DNA of 64,000 bases, from positions 2,480,001 to 2,544,000 of the forward strand of contig NZ_CP095050.1 in the NCBI RefSeq assembly GCF_022921075.1, given 5' to 3'. The stretch comes from Hymenobacter sp. 5317J-9. Its GTDB lineage: Bacteria > Bacteroidota > Bacteroidia > Cytophagales > Hymenobacteraceae. The notes under the pieces are model-generated. The model was given only the letters and a program-made list of their open reading frames with translations. It was not told where the DNA came from and made no database searches. Each line of letters opens with the position of its first letter. Within the stretch, counting starts at the first letter, position 1. This document shows, one piece after another, positions 22,288 to 31,071 of the stretch. The position numbers were made by a program, and so were the translations under genes.

Positions 22288-24231
22288 ATGCTCAAACTTC
22301 TCAAACTCGACTGGACCAGCACCGGCACCTACGGTGACCGCAGCGACCAGGTGTACGGTGAGCGGTTCGCGGCCGACAAGTACGAATTCGACACCACCAC
22401 CCGCACGGTGGTGCACACGCCCTTCCCGCTCGGCGGCGACTACGACTACGACCAGAGCAGCGGCAGCACCATCGGGCCGCCCGAAAACTACAGCCGCGAC
22501 GTGCTGGAGGAATTCCACGTCTACGTCAACGGCCCCACCCGCACCGGCTACTTCCACGACGGCAACGGCGGGTTCACCACCGCCGTCACCACGCTGACCC
22601 TCACGGCCACCACCACCCAGTGCCCCTGCTTCGGCACCAACACCGGCGGCATCGACCTGACCGTGGCCGGCATGAACGGGCCGTTCACTTACCGGTGGGA
22701 CGACGGCCCCACCACCGAAGACCGCGGCCTGGTGCCCGCCGGCACTTACCGCGTGGCCGTGACCGACGTGCCCAGCGGCGCCGTGGCCCGCGCCACCGTG
22801 CAGGTGGGTACCAATCCGGAGTTGGTCGTGGTGATTCAGAAAACCGGTGCCGACGTCGCCCTGCAGGTGAGCGGGGGCACCGGGCTGTACACCTTCCTGT
22901 GGGACGACGGCGTGACCACGCGCGACCGCACCGGCCTCTCCGATGGGCCGCACTCGTGCGTCATCACCGACGTGCTTGGGTGCAGCAAAGAAATCAACCT
23001 GGTGGTGACCAGCGACGTTTTTTTCTGGTCGCGCAACCCCATCACGCTGGCACTGGATGCCGGCGCGGCCTACCGCGCCGACCCCACCACCAAACCCAAC
23101 CTGACCTTCCTCTGCGAAGTGTGGGTGGAGAAGGACTACCTGAGCGGGGCGTTTGAGTTGGTGGGCGGCGTGCTGGAGCAGCCGGCCGACCGCGACGGCC
23201 GCACGGTGTTTCAGGTGGAAACGCTGCTCGACGTGTTTCTGCAACACCACGTGCCGGCGGTGGGCCTCTCCGGCGTGGTGCGCGCCGACCCCATGTTCCG
23301 GCGCTTCTACCTCAAATACGCCGAGAGCTACGGCACGCCGCCGGTGCGCTCGGGCACGTCGGTGCTGACGCAGAACTACGTGGTGCTCGGCGGCCTGAAC
23401 TTTTACGAGTCGCGGGCCCGCACCTTTTTCGACCGCTACCAAGGCGCGGTCATGCCCTTCCTGACGTGGGAGCCGCCGGCCAAAACCGTGGTGGCTGACC
23501 AGCCGGAGTTTCTGTACTACCTGGTGTCGAAATCCACCGCCGGGTTCCGCTTCCAGCTGCGGGTACAGTACACCGACGGCACCAACGAAGTCATCAACCT
23601 GGGCGGCGTCGACAACGTGCGCCTGCACGAAGTGTACTGCCGGCCGGTGGGCTACGAGGCCCTGCAACTGGCCGCCATCGCCGAGTCGGCCGGCGCGGAC
23701 AAGGTGGTGCTGTGGTGGGAAATCTTCGTCACCACGCCCGACGAAGCCACGGCGCTCAGCGAGGTGCGGCGCTACGAGCTCGACCGCAAAACCTACCCGA
23801 AGCGCCGCTTCTTCCTCTTCGCCACCAGCCTCGGCGGCATGGCCACCTACGCGGCGCTGGGCGAAGCGCAGGTGGTCGACGTGGAGCTAACCGGCGAGGA
23901 GTCCAGCCGCACGCTGACGCCCGATTCCGACCCGCTGGATGGCGACACCGCCGTGCGCACCCGCGCGCTGCGCCCGGTGATGAAGGTGGCCAGCGGCAAG
24001 CGCTCCCGCGCCCAGATGGAGGCCTCGCAGGACTTCCTGCTGTCGCGGCGCGTGTTGCTGCAGCACGGCCTGCGGTGGCTGCCGGGCTTCGTCAAGGCCA
24101 AAACCAGCACCCTGCTGGACGAAAGCAAGCCGGTGCCCACCCAGGACTTCGAGTTTTACCTGACCACCGAGCAGCTCTACACGCCCGAACTGGGCGATGC
24201 GCAGTTCACCTACGCCCAGCCCGCCCTATGA
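22288..24231 (+). CDS. Virion protein with two SprB-like repeats
   Basis: A 647-residue structural protein. Residues about 102-174 and 176-242 are two related units of the SprB/PKD-like kind: YRWDDGPTTEDRGLVPAGTY then VAVTD in the first, FLWDDGVTTRDRTGL then CVITDVLGCS in the second. SprB repeats are known from the mobile gliding adhesin of Flavobacterium. The rest resembles baseplate or tail-tip proteins but has no motif I can name. It overlaps the next gene by four bases. The repeats suggest surface contact or an adhesion fold taken from a host. Confidence 0.7.
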   Translation: MLKLLKLDWTSTGTYGDRSDQVYGERFAADKYEFDTTTRTVVHTPFPLGGDYDYDQSSGSTIGPPENYSRDVLEEFHVYVNGPTRTGYFHDGNGGFTTAVTTLTLTATTTQCPCFGTNTGGIDLTVAGMNGPFTYRWDDGPTTEDRGLVPAGTYRVAVTDVPSGAVARATVQVGTNPELVVVIQKTGADVALQVSGGTGLYTFLWDDGVTTRDRTGLSDGPHSCVITDVLGCSKEINLVVTSDVFFWSRNPITLALDAGAAYRADPTTKPNLTFLCEVWVEKDYLSGAFELVGGVLEQPADRDGRTVFQVETLLDVFLQHHVPAVGLSGVVRADPMFRRFYLKYAESYGTPPVRSGTSVLTQNYVVLGGLNFYESRARTFFDRYQGAVMPFLTWEPPAKTVVADQPEFLYYLVSKSTAGFRFQLRVQYTDGTNEVINLGGVDNVRLHEVYCRPVGYEALQLAAIAESAGADKVVLWWEIFVTTPDEATALSEVRRYELDRKTYPKRRFFLFATSLGGMATYAALGEAQVVDVELTGEESSRTLTPDSDPLDGDTAVRTRALRPVMKVASGKRSRAQMEASQDFLLSRRVLLQHGLRWLPGFVKAKTSTLLDESKPVPTQDFEFYLTTEQLYTPELGDAQFTYAQPAL

Positions 24232-25709
24232 TTGGCCTGAAAGTGCCGAAGGGCTGGCTCGTGCTGGCTCCCGGGTCGATTACCATCGACATCAACAGTC
24301 CGTTTTTCAGCTTCGGCACCGTGCCGGGCACCATCACCTACCCGTTTGGCTTGCCGATGGAGGACAACCTGGCGGCGCTGAACTTCCCCCACGTGCGCGC
24401 CGAGCAGGGCGACGTGGTGGCGGATGAGCCCTGCGAGTTGTACATCGACGGGCAACTGCGGTGGGTGGGCGCCCTCGTGTACCTCGACTGCGACGCGCCG
24501 CGCGGCCTGTTTGCCTACAACTTCGTGGCCGACGCCGCCGACCTGCAGAGCCGCATCGAGGGCATCACCCTGGGCACGCTGGACCTGGGCCGCCTGCCGC
24601 TGAGCCTGGTGCACAACGACCCGGAGTATGCCCTGCCGCCCCTGCGCAACGCCGATTTTTACGGCGACAAAGACCCCGGCTTCTGCGGCATCGTCAACTA
24701 CCACCGCTTCGGGGCCTACGAACTGGTGCCGGTGGTGGGCAAGCGCAGCACCGTGGTGCCGTTCGTGCGCCTAGTGCCGTTGCTTCGGCGTGTGCTCGGG
24801 GCGGTGGGCTACGCCCTGAGCGGCGACTGGTTAGCCGAGCCGGAAGTGCAGGCGCTGGTGGTGTACTCCGACCGTTCGGTTGAGCAGGCCGATGGCACGC
24901 TGCCGGCCGACTTTGCCGTCAACCGCCACGTGCCCGACATTGGCGTGGCCGAGTTGCTGCTGGCCCTGCAGAAGATGTTTGGCCTGGGCTACAGCTTCCA
25001 CCCGGTGCGCCGCGAAATGGCCATTCGGTCGCTGCGCGACGTCATAGGCGACCAGGCCTACCTCAACCGCACCGGCGGCCCCGCCCACAGCACGGCGGTG
25101 TTGCAGCGCGGCTTCGTGCTGAAAATGGCGCTGGAGAGCAACGACGACCTGAACAAAACGCTCGACACCGGCTGGGCCACCCTGCGCGTGGGCGCCGGCC
25201 AGCAGGAGGTGAGCACCGAGGCCGGCACGCTGCACGTGGTGCGCGAGCGGGACCCGGCAGACTTTGGCACCCGTGAGTGGCTGGTGCCGGCGGTGGCCGC
25301 AAAAGGCGCCTCGCCGGCCTTCGAGCTGGGCGATGATTCGCGCTGCGGCCTGCGCCTGCTCTTCGACCGCGGCCTGCAGCCCGACAGCGAAGGCTACCTC
25401 TACCCGCTGGCTACCTGGGGCGCCGAGGACTTCGCCGGCAATACCGTGGGCACAAGCACCCTGCGCTGGGACGGCGCCGACGGCCTGTACGCCACCTGGC
25501 ACCGGGCCTGGCTCGACTTCCTAGACCGGGCCACCACCCGCGAGGCCACGATGGAGTTCCGGGTGGCGGATTTACTGTCGCTGGACCCGGCCCGCAAGGA
25601 GATGGTCGACCGCCGCAAGTACCTCTGGGAAAAAGTGTCGCTCACGCTCAGCACCACCGGCCGCAACCTGGAGCAAGCCCAGTTCACGTATCGCTACGTC
25701 CGACTATGA
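24228..25709 (+). CDS. Probable baseplate or tail-tip structural protein, 493 aa
   Basis: A 493-residue protein from ATG 24228 (MIGLKVPKGWLVLAPGSITI), overlapping the previous stop by four bases. The first about 120 residues are beta-rich (DVVADEPCELYIDGQLRWVG), and the remainder is mixed. It stands between the SprB-repeat protein and the tail-completion-like gene in an unbroken operon, so a baseplate or tail-tip role is likely. There is no signal peptide or recognised enzyme motif. Confidence 0.6.
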   Translation: MIGLKVPKGWLVLAPGSITIDINSPFFSFGTVPGTITYPFGLPMEDNLAALNFPHVRAEQGDVVADEPCELYIDGQLRWVGALVYLDCDAPRGLFAYNFVADAADLQSRIEGITLGTLDLGRLPLSLVHNDPEYALPPLRNADFYGDKDPGFCGIVNYHRFGAYELVPVVGKRSTVVPFVRLVPLLRRVLGAVGYALSGDWLAEPEVQALVVYSDRSVEQADGTLPADFAVNRHVPDIGVAELLLALQKMFGLGYSFHPVRREMAIRSLRDVIGDQAYLNRTGGPAHSTAVLQRGFVLKMALESNDDLNKTLDTGWATLRVGAGQQEVSTEAGTLHVVRERDPADFGTREWLVPAVAAKGASPAFELGDDSRCGLRLLFDRGLQPDSEGYLYPLATWGAEDFAGNTVGTSTLRWDGADGLYATWHRAWLDFLDRATTREATMEFRVADLLSLDPARKEMVDRRKYLWEKVSLTLSTTGRNLEQAQFTYRYVRL

Positions 25710-26146
25710 GCGAGCCCATTTCTCCCCGCCAGCTGGCGCTGGACTGGCTCGACATCACCGTCGAGCGCTTCGTGGCCAACATGCGCCGGCTCCAGATTGA
25801 AAACACCGGCCACCTGCTGGCGTCCTTCAAAAAGAACGTCATCGGCGAGGCCGGCGCCGACCGCCTGCGCATCCAGCTCAGCTACGCGCTGTATGGCAAG
25901 TTCGTCGACATGGGGGTGGGCCGCGGCCACGGCGCCGGCATCCGGAAGGGCGACGACGGCTACGACCGCCTGCGCAACTCACGCGGCCAGCTGCGCCGCC
26001 TGGCGCGCAAGGCCCGGCCGTGGTACTCGAAGGAAGTGGCCCATCAAACCAAGCGGCTCTCCGAGCTGATGCTGGACCTCTACGGCCAGGTGCTCGTGGC
26101 CAAGACCGTCGACGCACTGCCGGGCGAAACGACCATCAGCTTTTAA
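25706..26146 (+). CDS. Probable tail-completion or neck protein, 146 aa
   Basis: A 146-residue protein. It is mostly helical at the N-terminus, with LSYALYGKFVDMGVGRGHGA (about 58-77), a block typical of HK97-gp10-like tail-completion or minor tail proteins. It overlaps the previous stop by four bases and precedes the tape measure by 25 bp. The family call is from the block and position, so it is moderate. Confidence 0.6.
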   Translation: MSEPISPRQLALDWLDITVERFVANMRRLQIENTGHLLASFKKNVIGEAGADRLRIQLSYALYGKFVDMGVGRGHGAGIRKGDDGYDRLRNSRGQLRRLARKARPWYSKEVAHQTKRLSELMLDLYGQVLVAKTVDALPGETTISF

Positions 26147-26170
26147 CACTTAACTTATACGATAAGCCTC

Positions 26171-29100
26171 ATGGCAGCAGATAAGGAAACCCGGGAGTTA
26201 GAAATACTCCTCAACGCCCAGCAAGCCAACGCCAGCATCAAAGACATGGCCGCGGGCGTGGCGCTGATGAATAATCAGCTCAGCAAGATGAGCCAGGATG
26301 ACCCGCGCCGGCAGCAGCTGCAGCGCGACTTTCAGGTGCTCACCCAGCGCGTGGGCGCGGCCCGCGCGGAAATGCGCACCTACGTGCAAACGGAGGAGGA
26401 AATGCGGGAGGCCACCGAGAAATTGAACCGGGAAAACACCCAGGTCATCCTCAACGGCCAGAAGCTGAACTCCTCTTATAAGGAAATGAAGGCCTCGGCC
26501 GCGCTGCTGGAGCAGCAGCTGCACGAAATGAACGGCGACGCGCCGGGCCGGGCCAAAATGCTGGCCGATTACCACGCCCTGCAGGACCGCATTGCCGGCG
26601 TCAGTTCCGAGATGAAGGGCGCCACCGCTGGCACCGGCTTCCTGAAGCAGGGCTTCGCCAACGCCTTCAGCTTCTTCCTGGGCGGGGGCATCCTCGACGT
26701 GGTGCAAAAAATCTTCGGATTCTTCGCCTCCGCGCGGGAGGAGTTCCAGGGCAGCGCCAAGTCCTCGGCTGACCTCGAAGCCACCCTGCACGCCACCAAG
26801 AAGGCCGCCGGGCTCACGGCCGACGAAATCCGGCGCATCGGCGAGGAGCGGGCCAAGGTCACGCTCTTCGACGACGACGAAACCAACCGGGCCAGCGCCA
26901 TGCTGCTCACGTTCAAAAACGTGAAGAAGGGCGTGTTCGAGGAGGCCATTCCCGCCATTCAGGACCTGGCCACCAAGATGGCCGGCGACGGCCCGGCCGA
27001 CATGAAGGGCGCCAGCATCCAGCTGGGCAAGGCCCTGAACGACCCCATCAAGGGCATCACCGCCCTCACGCGGGTGGGCGTCACGTTCACCGAGCAGCAG
27101 AAAGACCAGATTGCGGCCATGGTGAAAGCCGGCAACACGGCCGGGGCCCAGAAGCTGATTCTGGCCGAGCTGAACTCCGAGTTTGGCGGAGCGGCCGTGG
27201 CTGCGCGTCAGGCAGCCGGCGGCATGGCCACCTGGACCATGCGCTGGAATGAAATCAAGGAGACGGTGGGGGGCTTCGTGAACGACGGGCTGACCAAGCT
27301 TTTTGACTGGCTCGGCCGCGTATTCGACAAATCGCAGCCCGTCGTCGACATCTTCGTGGCGCTGGGCGAAGAAGTGGTGTCGCTGTGGCACGACGTGAGC
27401 GACCTAGTCGACGGGCTGGGCCTGTTCGGGGAGAAAGGCGACTCGGCCGCGTTCGTGGCCAATCTGCTCAAGTCGGCCATCACGCTGCTGGTAGCTCCGT
27501 TGCGCATCGGCGTGGCCGTGATTCGCAGCATGGTCGACGGCTTCATCGACCTCTACAATAAGAGTGAGTTGGTGCGGGGCGTACTTGGAGGCCTGGCCGC
27601 CATGATTGTGAGTGTGTTCACCACCATCAAGGACGATGCCCTCAAGATTCTGGGCGGGGTGGGCGACATCCTCATTGGCATTTTCACCCTCGACAAAGGC
27701 AAGATTGTCGCCGGCTTCAAATCCGCCATGCAGGCCACGGCCGATGTGGCGCTGGAGAGTGGGCAACGGGCCGCCGAGGCGTTCGCCAAGGGCTACGAGG
27801 CCAATAAAAACAACCGCATCGTGCGCACGGCGCGCACGTCGACTGCCGACACCAACAGCAGCGGCGGGGGCGGCACGGCAGCCAGCAGCGGCGAAGAGGA
27901 GCCAGCCGGCGAGTCGGCCAAGGATAAGAAGGCCCGTGAGTCGGCCGAGAAAAAAGCCAAGGCCGAGCGCGACAAAGCCGACCGCGAACGGCTGGCCGAC
28001 ATGAAGGCCTGGATAAAACAGGAAGGCAACCTGCTGGAGTACCGCAACGCACTGCGCGCCCAACTCGACCGCACCGGCATGAGCGACGAGCAGCTGCGCC
28101 GCGAAGAAGAGCGCCAGCGCATCTTCGACGCGGCCGACAAAAAGGTAGCGGCCCTCGACGAAACGGAGGCCAACTACACCGAGCAGGTCGCCGCCATCGT
28201 GGCCGAGCGGGACCTGCGCCTGCGCGAGTTGTGGGAGAAAAACGCCGCCGATGAGGAGAAGCGCCGGCAGGACGCCATCGACCAGCAGATTGCCCAAGCC
28301 AAGGCCGACGCCGAGGTGTCGCTGGCGGAGGCCGAGCTGAGCATGGCCAACGGGCTGATTACCGAGCAGGCGTACCAGGACGCCATTTTCGCCATCAAGC
28401 AGGCAGCCATGCAGCGGGAGCTGGACCTGATTAAGCAGCGCGACCAGCAGGAGTCGGTGGCGTGGAAGAAGCTGCACGCCGACAAAATCAGCGGCGAGGC
28501 CGACTACGCCAAGAAATCTAAGGCCGAAGCCGATGGCATCGTGGTGTTCAAAAAGAAGCTGGCGGCCATCGACAAAGCCTTGAACGACGACAGCGTGAAG
28601 TTTCTGGAGGATGCGCTGGAGGAGCAGACCGTTCTGTATAAGGTGTTCAAGGCCGCGCGCAAAGCCGAGGCCATTGCCAACGTGTTCGTCAACCTGCAGG
28701 AAGAAATTCAGAACTACTGGCTCGACGCCGCCAAGATGGGCCCGGTGGCCGGCCCCATCTACGGCATCGCCATGAGCGGACTGGCCACCCTGCGCGGGGG
28801 CCTGGCTGTGGGCAAAATCGCCGGCTTTGCCAAAGGCGGCGCCACCGGCGCCGGCGTGACGGCGCCGGCCTCGACCAGTAGCAGCATGTGGGAAATGATT
28901 GGCTTACGCGTGGGCGGCAACGGCAAGCTCATGGACCAGAGCGGGCACTCAGTGGCCGGCGTCGTGCACGACAACGAGTACGTCATCCCAAAGTGGATGC
29001 GCGAAGACCCGGAAGTGATGCAGGTCGAAGGCTGGCTGGAGCAGCGCCGGCAGCGCGGCTTCTATGACGGTGGCCCCACCACTGAGCCGGCCGGCCCGAA

Positions 29101-29314
29101 GCCGGGTGACGACGAGGAGCAAGTGGTGAGTGGCGCCAACGGCCAGCGCCTGACGTCGGTGCTGGAGTCGCTGGACCGACGCTTGGCCGGAGTGGAGCAG
29201 TGGGCCACTCAGCTCGAAGTGGTAGCGGACCCCTTTATCCTGAACCGCGACCTGGAGAAAGCGAAGAAGCTGCAGAGCAAGTCCGACATTCGTCCCAAAG
29301 GCCCCTCCAATTAG
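26171..29314 (+). CDS. Tail tape measure protein
   Basis: A 1,047-residue protein, the longest in the prophage. The N-terminal 150 residues are a long charged coiled coil. A tape-measure-type core follows (about 200-360; LHATKKAAGLTADEIRRIGE, then KGASIQLGKALNDPIKGITA). A membrane-like stretch lies near 425-500, a second Lys/Glu/Arg coiled coil at 580-850, and a Gly/Ala-rich hydrophobic part near 855-900. It sets tail length and helps DNA cross the envelope. Assuming about 1.5 angstrom per residue, the tail would be about 150 nm, pointing to a long-tailed (siphovirus- or myovirus-like) particle. Confidence 0.88.
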   Translation: MAADKETRELEILLNAQQANASIKDMAAGVALMNNQLSKMSQDDPRRQQLQRDFQVLTQRVGAARAEMRTYVQTEEEMREATEKLNRENTQVILNGQKLNSSYKEMKASAALLEQQLHEMNGDAPGRAKMLADYHALQDRIAGVSSEMKGATAGTGFLKQGFANAFSFFLGGGILDVVQKIFGFFASAREEFQGSAKSSADLEATLHATKKAAGLTADEIRRIGEERAKVTLFDDDETNRASAMLLTFKNVKKGVFEEAIPAIQDLATKMAGDGPADMKGASIQLGKALNDPIKGITALTRVGVTFTEQQKDQIAAMVKAGNTAGAQKLILAELNSEFGGAAVAARQAAGGMATWTMRWNEIKETVGGFVNDGLTKLFDWLGRVFDKSQPVVDIFVALGEEVVSLWHDVSDLVDGLGLFGEKGDSAAFVANLLKSAITLLVAPLRIGVAVIRSMVDGFIDLYNKSELVRGVLGGLAAMIVSVFTTIKDDALKILGGVGDILIGIFTLDKGKIVAGFKSAMQATADVALESGQRAAEAFAKGYEANKNNRIVRTARTSTADTNSSGGGGTAASSGEEEPAGESAKDKKARESAEKKAKAERDKADRERLADMKAWIKQEGNLLEYRNALRAQLDRTGMSDEQLRREEERQRIFDAADKKVAALDETEANYTEQVAAIVAERDLRLRELWEKNAADEEKRRQDAIDQQIAQAKADAEVSLAEAELSMANGLITEQAYQDAIFAIKQAAMQRELDLIKQRDQQESVAWKKLHADKISGEADYAKKSKAEADGIVVFKKKLAAIDKALNDDSVKFLEDALEEQTVLYKVFKAARKAEAIANVFVNLQEEIQNYWLDAAKMGPVAGPIYGIAMSGLATLRGGLAVGKIAGFAKGGATGAGVTAPASTSSSMWEMIGLRVGGNGKLMDQSGHSVAGVVHDNEYVIPKWMREDPEVMQVEGWLEQRRQRGFYDGGPTTEPAGPKPGDDEEQVVSGANGQRLTSVLESLDRRLAGVEQWATQLEVVADPFILNRDLEKAKKLQSKSDIRPKGPSN

Positions 29315-29397
29315 TGTTCAAAAAAGAAAACCAAATATGAACAGTCACTCCGTGTACGAATGGTTGTTTATTTGAACTACCGTTTGGCTAAACGCAC

Positions 29398-29418
29398 TTT
29401 GCTGCAGACAGCAGCAAA
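29398..29418. repeat. Perfect inverted repeat after the tape measure gene
   Basis: TTTGCTGC-AGACA-GCAGCAAA. No T-run follows on the plus strand, so it is not a classical terminator; it may be an operator or a weak end signal for the tail operon. Confidence 0.4.
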
Positions 29419-29449
29419 AATGTAAGAGCTTGGTATATCCGCTAACATG

Positions 29450-29457
29450 TAAGTTTG
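29450..29457 (+). promoter_or_regulatory. Bacteroidota promoter, TTG-N17-TAAGTTTG
   Basis: TTG at 29430-29432, then 17 bp, then a perfect TAnnTTTG box. The start codon of the next gene (ATG 29461) lies four bases after it, implying a message with no leader. Confidence 0.65.
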
Positions 29458-29460
29458 CGC

Positions 29461-29745
29461 ATGTCACACTCATCTCCGCCTTATCGGACACTGCTTGGGT
29501 TTCTGGCCAGCCTCTACTACACGGATTTCCGGACCGTTGCGCAGGCGGACATTGTGCAGCTCCTGCAGGAAGCCGGTGTGACTTACACCACAGAGGGCGT
29601 GATGCTCGACGAGCACCCGTATACCACCGCCGTGCTGCAAATCGTCTTTGAGTTGGTGCAAGAGACTGGCCACCGCAACGAAGTGTGCATGACCGTGCTG
29701 CCCGGAGGAAGCTTGGTGGACCTCCGGCTGAGTACGTCGCTGTAA
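29461..29745 (+). CDS. Hypothetical accessory protein, 94 aa
   Basis: A 94-residue protein starting MSHSSPPYRTLLGFLASLYY. It looks globular, alpha/beta, with no membrane anchor. It has its own promoter of the host type, unlike the virion operons, which suggests expression in the lysogen (a moron-type gene). I do not recognise it. Confidence 0.6.
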   Translation: MSHSSPPYRTLLGFLASLYYTDFRTVAQADIVQLLQEAGVTYTTEGVMLDEHPYTTAVLQIVFELVQETGHRNEVCMTVLPGGSLVDLRLSTSL

Positions 29746-29780
29746 GGGGCGTGTTAAGCTTCGGACCGTTTTTGCAAACT

Positions 29781-30206
29781 CTAAATGTGGGGCACGACGG
29801 TGGAGTGTTTCTCTGCAAAGGCAGTTGCTTGCGCCGCCGTGTCAAATGGCCACTTGGTCTCGTTGTCGTAGCTCGACACGATGTACCGCCCTTGATGGAA
29901 GTATAAGCAAGGAGAATCGTTTGTCGACAACGGGCCGCCCTGGGTCGAGCCGGGTAATGCCAAGCCTACCCGTCCGAGGCTTACGTAAGGCATGACCCGT
30001 CGCAAAACGGCGGACCGGCAGCAGCAATCCACCAACTCTGCGGCCTGCTGCGGGTAGAAATGAGCGGGGAACTCCAGTAGGCGCTTCCGGACCCGGGCCC
30101 ACTCTTGGCGTTGTGGCGCATACTGCAATCGGACCCGTACAGGCCAGCTGGTGCCAACGGCCTTCTTAGAGTTCTTTAACATGTCGCAACTTAACGCTCG
30201 GTTCAC
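29781..30206 (-). CDS. Hypothetical accessory protein, 141 aa, opposite strand
   Basis: A 141-residue protein, starting at GTG 30206 if the full frame is used. The basic N-terminal half holds a CCC triplet. The end (SPCLYFHQGRYIVSSYDNET) looks folded, and its composition is not that of a shadow frame. It is the only leftward gene in the visible prophage and is divergent from the next gene, with an operator-like region between them. The function is unknown; such divergent genes near a recombinase can be lysogeny regulators. Confidence 0.5.
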   Translation of the reverse strand: MNRALSCDMLKNSKKAVGTSWPVRVRLQYAPQRQEWARVRKRLLEFPAHFYPQQAAELVDCCCRSAVLRRVMPYVSLGRVGLALPGSTQGGPLSTNDSPCLYFHQGRYIVSSYDNETKWPFDTAAQATAFAEKHSTVVPHI

Positions 30207-30263
30207 TAAACTACTCCAGTAGCCTGGGAAAAGACGGCTAACAGGCCGTTGCAGCGTTTGGAG

Positions 30264-30329
30264 AGTTTAAGAAACTTGTCTGCGAATCAAAGTTTAAGAA
30301 ACTGACGAGGGCAATGAGTTTCGTAAACT
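30264..30329. promoter_or_regulatory. Three evenly spaced palindromes, operator or recombinase-site array
   Basis: AGTTT-AAG-AAACT occurs at 30264-30276 and 30291-30303, and AGTTT-CGT-AAACT (within GAGTTT...AAACTC) at 30317-30329. The spacing is 27 and 26 bp, about two and a half helix turns. They lie between the divergent genes starting at 30206 and 30472. The pattern suits cooperative repressor binding; a three-subsite recombinase region is the other reading. Confidence 0.7.
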
Positions 30330-30471
30330 CGGTGGCCTCCAAAAAACGTCCGTATTCTGGATGGTTTTTCACCCTGCTCAAATGGCCTGGAAACGCATGT
30401 TTCTCGGTCCGTTTTTTTACACCCTTTATTGGAGGGTATTTTTGGTCTGTCGCCTACCAATATGAAGTAAG

Positions 30472-31071
30472 ATGCAGCAATCAATTAAAAATGCGTTTGG
30501 CCATGAATTAGTATTTCAATCCGGCGCCGCAATTGGTGCACTTAAAGAAGCGACATCTCTTATCGAACGCTACATAGCATCTGGTAGAATACCTTCAGGC
30601 CTAGAAAACCCTTACCACATCTTTGCAAAACTGCATGCCTTTATTAGCCATGCGGCTAACGTGTCAAAAATCTTCTGGCCGATAGTAAGTCCAATGCGCA
30701 AGAATGAGTCACTAGCTGATTATGAGCAAAGGCTTCCTAGAATTATAAGAGGCCGGGAGCTTCGTGAAATATATACTATCCCAGATGATAGCGTCTTGCG
30801 CCTTAGAAACATGCGAGATAATATCGAGCATTACGATGAAAGGCTTGATGAATTTTTAAACTGGTGGTCAGAGAACGGTGCTAATCAAACGATAGCTGAT
30901 GTGATGCTACTTGAGCCTGCATATATTCAGCAACACGGGCTCCCATCATTTCGAATGCGTCAATATGATTGCGTGAACAAGATTTTTTATTTTCAAGGGC
31001 AGCAATTGGAGCTCCAGCCAATAGAGGCTGAATTGACCCGCGTTGTGAACATGGTGATGAAAAGAAAGTGA
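30472..31071 (+). CDS. Hypothetical helical protein with HEPN-like motif, 199 aa
   Basis: A 199-residue, largely helical protein starting MQQSIKNAFGHELVFQSGAA. LRNMRDNIEHYDERL (about 107-121) contains R-x4-H, the signature of HEPN ribonucleases; the match is short and could be chance. Its A+T content is visibly higher than in the virion genes, with codons such as ATA, AGA and TTA, so it is probably a later arrival. The stop overlaps the recombinase start by four bases (GTGA). An RNase-type defence or toxin function is possible but unproven. Confidence 0.6.
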   Translation: MQQSIKNAFGHELVFQSGAAIGALKEATSLIERYIASGRIPSGLENPYHIFAKLHAFISHAANVSKIFWPIVSPMRKNESLADYEQRLPRIIRGRELREIYTIPDDSVLRLRNMRDNIEHYDERLDEFLNWWSENGANQTIADVMLLEPAYIQQHGLPSFRMRQYDCVNKIFYFQGQQLELQPIEAELTRVVNMVMKRK

